Assembly: GCA_007127275.1 (NCBI GenBank)
Contig: SKZP01000527.1
Coordinates: 1-5,728, forward strand
Length of the DNA: 5,728 nt
Direction: 5' to 3'
Source of the DNA: Planctomycetota bacterium
Lineage (GTDB): Bacteria > Planctomycetota > UBA8742 > SKZP01
Part shown: in pieces, positions 1 to 5,402 of the stretch
How the letters are laid out: every line of letters begins with the position of its first letter
How positions within the stretch are numbered: the stretch's first letter is position 1
Program-made: the position numbers and the translations under genes
The notes under the pieces: generated by a model
Seen by the model: only the letters and a program-made list of their open reading frames with translations
Told to the model about the DNA's origin: nothing
Database searches by the model: none

Positions 1-26
1 CCACGGGCCGCAGCCCGGGGGCTTGG
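1..26 (+). repeat. REP-like palindromic repeat, copy 1 (possibly cut by window edge)
   Basis: This copy matches the second one at 2608-2633 at 25 of 26 positions; the only difference is G at 18 instead of T. Similarity continues weakly for about 10 bases (a shared TTCA[C/T]TC with a one-base gap). CGGGC (4-8) pairs with GCCCG (13-17) around a CGCA loop; the G at 18 breaks the pair that is intact in copy 2. It lies 58 bases beyond the sigma-factor stop codon, so it could also shape the 3' end of that transcript. There is no T-run for a classical intrinsic terminator. Confidence 0.6.
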
Positions 27-83
27 ATTTCACTCCCGCGCCTTCCCGGAGGTGCCCATGCGTGGTGAGACAGCGCATGCGGC

Positions 84-884
84 CTACTCGGCCTGCGGTT
101 TGTGGCGCAGCCGTTCGCGCAACTCGTCGGGAACACGGTCGGCGGCGATGTCCTCGCAGACGTCCTTTGCCACATCCAGCGTCGCAAATACGGCCGCGCA
201 ACGTTCGCAGGCACGTACCTCCGGAAGGGAAAACGGTTCGCCACGGTCGAGCGCTTCCATCTTCGCCCGCAACAAGTCGAAGCAAACCTGCTCCTCATAC
301 CGCGGTGGCGGCGCATCCCGCTGCGGCAGCCTCGCCTCCATGGCCTCGCGTAGCGCCATGCGCGCCCGGTGGATGCGCGTCTTCACGGTCGCCTCGGCAA
401 CGCCCAGCACGCGGCCAATATCCTTTACCGAGAGGCCGACCAGATCCTTTAGCACCAACGGCAAGCGAAACGCATCCGGCAACGAGGCAAGACCCGCCTC
501 CACCGACTCCTGCGCCTCCCGCCACACCTGTGCATCCAGCGGGCTCACGCCGACGTCCGCCACCGGCCCGCTCGTCGGCAGGCTCGCGTCCAGCGACGCA
601 AGATGCTCCGGCTCGCCGGCCGACTTTCGGTGCATCCGCTGGCAAGCGCGCACGGCAATGGTGTAAAGCCACGTCGTCGGCGAGGCCTCGCCGCGAAACG
701 AGTCCCAGCTACGCCAGGCGTTGAGGAACGTCTCTTGCAGCACATCCTCGGCGGTGTGCGCGTCCCCGCAGAACCGCTTGGCAAGGGCGTAAAGCCGGTC
801 CCCGTGCGCGTCGAGCAGTCGTGGAATCGCGGTCTCCGCTGGCTCACTCGGTTGTGGAAGCGTCGGCTCGACGGTTTCGCTCAT
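84..884 (-). CDS. ECF-like RNA polymerase sigma factor with cysteine-containing C-terminal extension
   Basis: A 266-residue sigma-70 family protein that would direct core RNA polymerase to a specific promoter set. Region 2 spans about residues 22-90, with the -10-binding core including AEDVLQETFLNAWRSW (45-60) and TTWLYTIAVRACQRMHRK. A long linker follows (91-127). Region 4 spans about 128-182, with a clear helix-turn-helix at LSVKDIGRVLGVAEATVKTRIHRAR (two parts, 151-160 and 161-175). Residues about 196-266 are an extra tail with Cys201, Cys226, Cys229 and Cys243. The spacing C-x24-C-x2-C and the LDRGEP segment recall zf-HC2 (ZAS) anti-sigma domains, but the His expected four residues before the CxxC is Glu222. 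Plain ECF factors are about 170-200 residues, so the tail is a real addition. The ATG has an AAGGA five bases upstream (890-894), which supports this start. It is the last gene of a minus-strand unit. Assignment as a sigma factor is firm; the role of the tail is inferred. Confidence 0.95.
   Translation of the reverse strand: MSETVEPTLPQPSEPAETAIPRLLDAHGDRLYALAKRFCGDAHTAEDVLQETFLNAWRSWDSFRGEASPTTWLYTIAVRACQRMHRKSAGEPEHLASLDASLPTSGPVADVGVSPLDAQVWREAQESVEAGLASLPDAFRLPLVLKDLVGLSVKDIGRVLGVAEATVKTRIHRARMALREAMEARLPQRDAPPPRYEEQVCFDLLRAKMEALDRGEPFSLPEVRACERCAAVFATLDVAKDVCEDIAADRVPDELRERLRHKPQAE
679..700 (+). repeat. Inverted-repeat partner A (inside sigma gene)
   Basis: This 22-base stretch is matched at 20 of 22 positions by the reverse strand at 992-1013. 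Its first 14 bases (679-692) form a perfect palindrome centred on AGGCCT. In the sigma gene it encodes the conserved region around FRGEASPT on the opposite strand, so the sigma copy is probably the original and the 992-1013 copy the derived one. Confidence 0.55.
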
Positions 885-952
885 CTTGATCCTTCGTCTT
901 CAACGCCCACGACGTCCAACGGGTCCGGGCTCTTGTTGCACAAATCATGCGT

Positions 953-980
953 GGACGGAACCAGGTACGTACCAAGTTCT
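953..980 (-). promoter_or_regulatory. Possible ECF-type promoter for the sigma gene
   Basis: On the minus strand AGAACTT (974-980) is followed after 16 bases by CGTCC (953-957). This resembles the general ECF pattern of an AAC-containing -35 and a CGTC-type -10. Transcription would begin around 945-948, about 60 bases before the sigma ATG. Autoregulation is common for ECF sigma factors, so the position makes sense, but such short boxes arise easily by chance. Confidence 0.25.
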
Positions 981-991
981 GCGGATAACGA

Positions 992-1013
992 CGTTTAGCC
1001 GCGAGGCCTCGCC
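992..1013 (-). repeat. Inverted-repeat partner B, at the frame break of the small ORF
   Basis: The minus strand here matches plus-strand 679-700 at 20 of 22 positions. Its core 1001-1012 is itself a perfect 12-base palindrome (GCGAGGCCTCGC). The segment contains the TAA (995-997) that closes the downstream coding-like frame, and it sits where the small ORF's coding signal changes frame. Confidence 0.55.
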
Positions 1014-1091
1014 AAGCGCGCCCGGCGGTTTCGGAGTCGGGGACGTATACAAGTTTCGCTGCGTCGACCATTTCCGGGCTACCACGCGGCG

Positions 1092-2417
1092 TCATGCACA
1101 CTCCTCCGCGCACTCACCGTTCTCGCACGCATCCGTGCGCAAAGAAGGCTTCAACAGGCGTCGCCGCAGGTGGATGACCACGGCCTTTGCTTGCGCCTCG
1201 TTGAGGCCGGAGCCGAAGGCAAGCGGGACGGTGGTGCGTTCGATGACCACCGGTCGGTCGCGCATCTTGTCGGCTTCGCCGGGGCGCTTGCGTCGCTCGC
1301 GAACGTTGATCACCGTGGCGCAGTCGAAGCGTCGCCGTGGGCCAACACCGAAGAGGCTCGTGCGTACCTCACCGCAATCCCCCTCGACGCGAACGCGGCA
1401 AACCCCGAAAAGGAAGAAGGCGACGAATCCGAGGAAGCCCGCGCCCAATACTACGACGACTCCGATGCCAAGCAGGCGGAACAACGTGGCAAGGTCGAGT
1501 GCAACGTGCGTAGGGAGCGGTTGAACGAACGGTAGCACGAACCACCAAAAGAACGCCCCCGCAACGACCAGAATGGTGAGTCCCAAAGCGACGTGCCGGA
1601 CGCGCGCCGTCAACACAAAGCCGTTCGGCAACGAGCGCACCTCTACGCCGTTCACCGCAGCCGGCTCGTCGTCAACCACGGCGGCAGCCTCCTTCGCATC
1701 CAACGGACGAGCGACTTTCCGCTTCCGCGCCTCGTCTCCGAGCAACGTGGCGCGCAGTAGGACAGCAAGGGATTGGAGTCGCTTCTCTGGAAGGCGTGCA
1801 CGGAAACTCAGGCGGCCGTCCGTGGTGGTGATGACAACGCCGGAGCTCCGCTCGGGCCCGTCGGCGGGGTGGTCGACGCCGTAGTACTCGACGTCACGGA
1901 CCTTCGTCGGGTCGAATCTGCGGCGCAAACCGATGCCGAAGGCTCCAGAAAAAAGTTCGCCGCCGTCGCGCCCCACGTCGATACGATGCCGGCCGAACAG
2001 GCTAAAGACACTCCAGGCAAGCAAAAGCGCGGAGACGAGGTAGAACGGAATCAGTGCAAGCACGAACCCGAGCCATTGCTCCTCTGCCTCGGGCGAGGCG
2101 AACGCAAGGATTGTGGCTGCGACGAGTCCGCCGGTCCAGACCAGGGCAAAGCAGATGGCGAACAAGTCGGGTCGCACCCACGCGGTAATGGTTGCGGTGT
2201 CGCCGTCGACCTCGCGGTAGCTGATGCCGCGCACCTCGGGGCGCACCGTGTGAGCGAACGGCGGGCCGTAGCGCAAGACGCCGTCGGCTCTCGACGGGAG
2301 GTGATCAGAGAGCGTGAACCCATGCCCGCAGGCGCCGCAACTCGCCACGTCGCGGCGCAGGTTCACATCCGCCGGCCGAATCCGCGCCTCGCAAACCGGG
2401 CAATCCAGCGGCTTCAT
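1092..2417 (-). CDS. Zinc-ribbon membrane protein with duplicated 2-TM plus PH-like module
   Basis: The product is 441 residues. An N-terminal zinc ribbon uses CPVC (Cys6, Cys9) and CGAC (Cys27, Cys30). Two copies of one module follow: a short beta segment, two membrane helices (about 85-107 and 117-140; 276-298 and 312-338), and a soluble beta-rich domain. The soluble halves align clearly: HRIDVGRDGGELFSGAFGIG-LRRRFD (144-169) with CRVRVEGDCGEVRTSLFGVG-PRRRFD (340-365), then SSGVVITTT (191-199) with DRPVVIERT (387-395), and a closing amphipathic helix in each (about 211-226, 406-422). The pattern is typical of bacterial PH-like (bPH/YdbS-type) domains, which I infer rather than prove. A charged linker with many Ala (228-255) joins the modules. 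The C-terminus has three cysteines (431, 436, 440). ATG at 2417 is chosen because GGGAGG precedes it by seven bases; an in-frame GTG at 2432 overlaps that site. It leads the unit ending in the sigma gene and overlaps the next ORF by four bases. No catalytic motif is visible; a sensory or scaffold role in the inner membrane is a guess. Confidence 0.85.
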   Translation of the reverse strand: MKPLDCPVCEARIRPADVNLRRDVASCGACGHGFTLSDHLPSRADGVLRYGPPFAHTVRPEVRGISYREVDGDTATITAWVRPDLFAICFALVWTGGLVAATILAFASPEAEEQWLGFVLALIPFYLVSALLLAWSVFSLFGRHRIDVGRDGGELFSGAFGIGLRRRFDPTKVRDVEYYGVDHPADGPERSSGVVITTTDGRLSFRARLPEKRLQSLAVLLRATLLGDEARKRKVARPLDAKEAAAVVDDEPAAVNGVEVRSLPNGFVLTARVRHVALGLTILVVAGAFFWWFVLPFVQPLPTHVALDLATLFRLLGIGVVVVLGAGFLGFVAFFLFGVCRVRVEGDCGEVRTSLFGVGPRRRFDCATVINVRERRKRPGEADKMRDRPVVIERTTVPLAFGSGLNEAQAKAVVIHLRRRLLKPSLRTDACENGECAEECA

Positions 2418-2461
2418 ACACGTGCCTCCCACGTCGTCCTTCGGCCAGCCCTTCTCCTACA

Positions 2462-2503
2462 CTACCAAAATTCGACAGCTCCACGAATCTTCACATTGCT
2501 CAT
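2462..2503 (-). CDS. Possible 13-codon leader ORF upstream of the membrane-protein gene
   Basis: ATG at 2501-2503 follows GGAG (2508-2511) by four bases and opens a 13-residue frame, MSNVKIRGAVEFW, ending at TAG (2462-2464), 44 bases before the main gene's ATG. It could be a translated leader affecting expression of the unit. The peptide has no run of a single amino acid as in classical attenuators, so there is no specific proposal. A chance start with a nearby purine run is a real alternative. Confidence 0.2.
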   Translation of the reverse strand: MSNVKIRGAVEFW

Positions 2504-2605
2504 GTATCTCCACGTGGTGGAAATGTCGCTACCAAGTGAAACCCCCGCGCGAACGGAATTCGTTATAAGCTCACGGGTTGCCGTCCGCGGGTCGATCGTA
2601 AACGT

Positions 2606-2633
2606 GCCCACGGGCCGCAGCCCGTGGGCTTGG
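2606..2633 (+). repeat. REP-like palindromic repeat, copy 2 (intact hairpin)
   Basis: GCCCACGGGC (2606-2615) and GCCCGTGGGC (2620-2629) form a perfect 10-bp stem closed by a CGCA tetraloop, followed by TTGG. The 2608-2633 part repeats bases 1-26 with one difference in the same orientation. An intergenic position, strong hairpin and two copies in under 3 kb fit a REP/short palindromic repeat family. No transposase (RAYT) is visible nearby. Confidence 0.75.
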
Positions 2634-2737
2634 CAGTTCATTCGTGGCGCGACCGACGCCCGAAGCGGGTGCGAGCCACGTCCGCTTCCACGCGGTGCGC
2701 TGGCGCAGTTCGCTCGCCAATGTCGCGCCTCTCGCGG

Positions 2738-2743
2738 TACAAT
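2738..2743 (+). promoter_or_regulatory. Possible -10 box for the dehydratase gene
   Basis: TACAAT matches the sigma-70 -10 consensus at five of six positions and stands out in very G+C-rich sequence. No good -35 is seen at the usual distance (CGCCAA at 17 bases is poor). The leader would be about 140 bases. Low confidence. Confidence 0.25.
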
Positions 2744-2888
2744 CCCGCCGCGTTGCTCGTAGCCGTGAGCCGGGCGAGCCCGCACTCGCACCGTAGGCAC
2801 GACGAGACGAAGGCATCCAACGGCAACGTTGTGACTCCGGTGCCGCGCACCGAGGCGCGCAGGCACGCGAGAAACGCGAAAGGCACGC

Positions 2889-3779
2889 ATGAAGAGCGAG
2901 CTCCCACCGTTGCGCGCACGCCGCGCCGAGGCGCACAAGGGCGACTTCGGCCACGTGCTCGTGCTGGCAGGATCCCGCGGCATGGCCGGTGCCGCCTGCC
3001 TTGCAACACTGGCGGCATTGCGCTCCGGTGCAGGGCTCGTCACCTGTGCCACCCCTGCCTCGGCGCAAACGGTCGTTGCACAACGCGCCCTGGCCGCCAT
3101 GACGCTGCCGCTGCCCGAGATCACCCCTGGCGAACTCGACGGCGAGGCGGCGACGGAGGCGCTCGAGCCGCTGCTTGCGAGGTGTGACGTGTTGCTTGCC
3201 GGCCCGGGGCTCACCACGCAGGAGGGGGTGCGCACCCTGCTTGCGAGCGTGTTGCGTGACGAGACGTTCGCAGGAAAGCCGGTGGTGCTTGACGCGGATG
3301 CACTGAACGTCCTTGCGACTTTGCGCGAGCAACATGCGCACCTGCTGCCGGCGAGTCGCACGAGCATCCTGACGCCGCACCCAAAAGAGTTCGCCCGGCT
3401 CGCGGCGTGTGAACTCGACGAGGTGCGCAACAAGCCGCAGGAGCGCGGCATGGCGTTCTTGTCGGGCAAGCCGGGGGTCACGCTGGTGCTGAAGAGCCAT
3501 GCCACGTGGGTGCTCGCCGAGTCGCTGCCGCCGTGGCGCACGCCGCTTGCGCCGAACGCGGGGCTTGCCAAGGGGGGCACGGGGGACGTCCTCGCCGGCT
3601 TGCTCGCCGGGCTTCTCGCCCAGGGCTACCGCGCGGGGGACGCGGCCCGACTCGGCGTCTATCTGCACGGCCTCGCCGGCACGGCCTGTCGCGAACGCCT
3701 CGGCCCCGAGGCAATGACCGCCGCCGACCTGTTGGACCACCTAGCCACGGCCTTCGCCACGCACCGCACCGCCGAGTGA
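2889..3779 (+). CDS. nnrD: ADP/ATP-dependent NAD(P)H-hydrate dehydratase
   Basis: A 296-residue cytosolic metabolite-repair enzyme of the YjeF C-terminal/carbohydrate-kinase-like family. It dehydrates the S-form of damaged NADHX or NADPHX back to NAD(P)H, using ADP (bacterial type) or ATP. Recognisable motifs in order are HKGDFGHVLVLAGSRGMAGA (16-35, N-terminal nucleotide-fold signature), GPGLT (105-109), VVLDADALNVL (132-142), ILTPHPKEFARL (160-171), LKSHATWV (201-208), and the nucleotide-binding and catalytic loop NAGLAKGGTGDVLAG (223-237) with the family's conserved Asp233. The length fits a stand-alone dehydratase. The epimerase partner (NnrE), fused at the N-terminus in E. coli YjeF, is absent from this protein and window, so it must be encoded elsewhere if present. 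ATG at 2889 has GAAAGG about five bases before it. The 3' end overlaps the convergent exported-protein gene by 39 bases. Function is assigned from motifs and is firm. Confidence 0.93.
   Translation: MKSELPPLRARRAEAHKGDFGHVLVLAGSRGMAGAACLATLAALRSGAGLVTCATPASAQTVVAQRALAAMTLPLPEITPGELDGEAATEALEPLLARCDVLLAGPGLTTQEGVRTLLASVLRDETFAGKPVVLDADALNVLATLREQHAHLLPASRTSILTPHPKEFARLAACELDEVRNKPQERGMAFLSGKPGVTLVLKSHATWVLAESLPPWRTPLAPNAGLAKGGTGDVLAGLLAGLLAQGYRAGDAARLGVYLHGLAGTACRERLGPEAMTAADLLDHLATAFATHRTAE
3741..3779. other. Convergent 39-bp gene overlap
   Basis: The last 13 codons (including stop) of the dehydratase and the last 13 of the exported protein share these bases on opposite strands. No hairpin with a T-run is seen between or just beyond the two stops, so each transcript probably enters the other gene. 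Confidence 0.8.
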
Positions 3780-5402
3780 CGGAAAGGCGTGCACCTCCCG
3801 CGGCCCAACGAGCGGACGCTGTGCGAGGCACCGACGAGACCATCCGAGCAGTACAAGGGCCAGCACGAGTAGCGACGCGGACGACGGTCTCACCGTGTGC
3901 CCGCTTGCGCATCCGCCATCACCGCTCGCTGGACTGGAGCTTTCGTAGGTGAACGTCTCCGGGAGCACGAGTTGCTCACCGTCGACGGTCAGTATGATCG
4001 GCAAGTCCCTGCCGGTTGTCGCCGGTGTCGTCAGTCCCGTGATGACGGTACCCGAGTCGTTGATCACGGCCGTGCCACCAGCCTCGATGTCGTCGATCGT
4101 CAGGGTCACGGGGGATACGAAGCCGGTTCCGACGATCTCGACCGGCACTTCGTCGTTGGCCTCTGCGCTCAACGGTGAAAACGAACTCACGGTCAGCGGC
4201 GTTTCAATCACCAGCGCGGTGGCTTCGCTCGTCGGCATGCCGAATGCGTCGTAACTCGGCGGATTCGATACCGGAAGGCCATCCAGCGTCACACCGAACG
4301 TCAGGCCATTGCGAGCCGTACCATTGAGAATGCCGACGACGTAGTACCGTGCGCTGGTCCCTCCGTCGATGGACGCATTGAGAGCGGCCGTCCATGTGCC
4401 GTACTCGGACGGAAACGCCGGGGCACTGTCGACCAATGTGTCGACGGCGGATCCTTCGAAGACACCGCTACCGTCGTCCCGATACAGGGCGATTTCATCG
4501 TAGTGGTTCGCTCCGTCCCCGGAACCGAAGGCACGCAACTCGATCAAGCCGATGTCGAACACGCCGAAGACCGGTGCGATCGAAAAATCCAACAGCACCG
4601 CACCGTCGCCGGTTTCGCCCGCCTCGTCGAAGGGTACCGTTCGGATCGACGGCCCGTGACGCGTCACCGTCAACTCCGGCTCGGCGGCGACGTAGGTCAC
4701 CGCGTTCGCCATCAACCGCGCAGCGTCGGTCGAGGGATCAAACGACCAAACGCTAACGTTCGAGTCGAAAGCGGGCATATTGAGAAACATGACCTGGCCG
4801 TCGGCGTTGCCAGTGTTCTCCACGACGAGCGGCCAGCCATTGTCCCACTCGGCAATCTGGGTGCCGTTGCCGGTCACCATGCCGTCCCACAGCCCGGAGG
4901 TGCCGCTGTTGGCGACCGTGTTCACACCTTGTGCCACGGGATGCGACGGAATGTTGAACGTGCCCAACTCGGCGTCGACGCCGGTGGAGTTTTCCCGAAA
5001 AATTGGAAGTAGCCCTTGAGAATCAAAGTCGCCTCCGAGAAAGCGAGATCCCGTGCGATTGCTGCAGTATAACGTGACAACAACACCACCGCCGTGGTCG
5101 ACATACGCCGCGATGACGTCTCCCAACGCGTCCGGATCGTCGAAGTCGTGAAAGCTCCAGACGAGGACCGTTTGATAGCGCAGCAACTGCTCGAGTGTCG
5201 GCGTCCCGAAGTATGCGTTGAAGGTGTCGACGGTTCCGCCGATCACACCGCTGTTGACGAGTTGCATGCGGGTATTGTCGATCAACGAGTTTCCGTGTTG
5301 GTCGGCACCGACGACGAGGACATCTTGGCCACTGGCGGGTTGCGCAACAGCGAAGGCCAGGAGCATCCACACGACTGCGAAACCCACGGTCTTGGCATTC
5401 AT
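3741..5402 (-). CDS. Exported protein: amidotransferase-like domain, IPT/TIG domain, CTERM-type sorting tail
   Basis: The product is 553 residues from ATG 5402. The start is chosen because it gives a clean signal peptide (MNAK, hydrophobic core, ASG/QD cleavage near 25/26). An ATG at 5444 would add 14 residues with RR, and the frame stays open to a TTG at 5588. Neither ATG has a good ribosome site. Residues about 26-238 form an alpha/beta domain (DVLVVGAD, TVLVWSFHDFDDPD, GGGVVVTLYCS, GQVMFLNMPAF) like ThuA/class I amidotransferase-like folds; I see no catalytic triad. Residues about 240-403 are beta-rich and unassigned. An IPT/TIG Ig-like domain follows (about 403-487: VSSFSPLSAEANDEVPVEIV, then GTGF). 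Next come a Ser/Gly linker, GGC (Cys498), a hydrophobic helix SLLVLALVLLGW and SRR (522-524). This arrangement resembles the Cys-containing MYXO-CTERM/Synerg-CTERM class that anchors surface proteins. Unusually, 29 residues follow the Arg pair. No substrate can be named; it probably acts at the cell surface. Confidence 0.85.
   Translation of the reverse strand: MNAKTVGFAVVWMLLAFAVAQPASGQDVLVVGADQHGNSLIDNTRMQLVNSGVIGGTVDTFNAYFGTPTLEQLLRYQTVLVWSFHDFDDPDALGDVIAAYVDHGGGVVVTLYCSNRTGSRFLGGDFDSQGLLPIFRENSTGVDAELGTFNIPSHPVAQGVNTVANSGTSGLWDGMVTGNGTQIAEWDNGWPLVVENTGNADGQVMFLNMPAFDSNVSVWSFDPSTDAARLMANAVTYVAAEPELTVTRHGPSIRTVPFDEAGETGDGAVLLDFSIAPVFGVFDIGLIELRAFGSGDGANHYDEIALYRDDGSGVFEGSAVDTLVDSAPAFPSEYGTWTAALNASIDGGTSARYYVVGILNGTARNGLTFGVTLDGLPVSNPPSYDAFGMPTSEATALVIETPLTVSSFSPLSAEANDEVPVEIVGTGFVSPVTLTIDDIEAGGTAVINDSGTVITGLTTPATTGRDLPIILTVDGEQLVLPETFTYESSSPASGDGGCASGHTVRPSSASLLVLALVLLGWSRRCLAQRPLVGPREVHAFPSLGGAVRGEGRG

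Larger units (their letters stand above)
881..1095 (-). pseudogene. Small ORF between membrane-protein and sigma genes, frame broken
   Basis: The start is convincing. ATG at 1093-1095 overlaps the TGA of the upstream gene (ATGA), with GGAGGAG (1101-1107) five bases before it. The first about 30 codons look coding, with G-rich first positions (MTPRGSPEMVDAAKLVYVPD, then SETAGRAWRGLAA). Past about 1000 this frame turns Arg/Trp-rich and runs on to 844, inside the sigma gene. Meanwhile another frame becomes coding-like from about 948 (DLCNKSPDPLDVVGVEDEGS) and stops with a TGA at 881-883, in an ATGA overlap with the sigma start. The 1095-881 span is 215 bases, that is 71 codons plus two bases, so one net frame change is needed. 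The third frame has an attractive middle segment (NVVIRRTWYVPGSVH) at about 993-949. The reconstructed product would be about 70 residues; I do not recognise the family, and similarity to short DUF2007-type proteins is only an impression. It could be a decayed gene, a sequencing error, programmed frameshifting or plain spacer. Confidence 0.4.
2418..2888. other. Intergenic region between divergent genes
   Basis: This 471-base gap separates the minus-strand membrane-protein gene from the plus-strand dehydratase gene and must hold the promoters for both. It contains a possible short leader ORF (2462-2503), a CCACGTGG palindrome (2510-2517), a self-complementary TTATAA (2572-2577 region), REP copy 2 and a TACAAT box (2738-2743). 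Long open frames crossing its right half on the minus strand run antisense through the dehydratase gene and look like high-G+C shadows. No RNA gene is recognisable. Confidence 0.6.

Noticed and set aside
1..2633. Composite transposon bounded by the two repeats
   Set aside because: The repeats are only about 26-37 bases, no transposase or target-site duplication is visible, and REP-like elements explain them more simply. Kept only as a finding to check.
1773..2762. 329-codon plus-strand open frame antisense to the membrane-protein gene
   Set aside because: No recognisable motif, and it covers the zinc ribbon and duplicated helices of the real gene on the other strand.
2462..3740. Two long minus-strand open frames (372 and 389 codons) antisense to the dehydratase gene
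   Set aside because: Arg/Ala/Ser/Gly-rich with no family motifs; the plus-strand frame has all the NAD(P)H-hydrate dehydratase signatures. These are shadows caused by high G+C.
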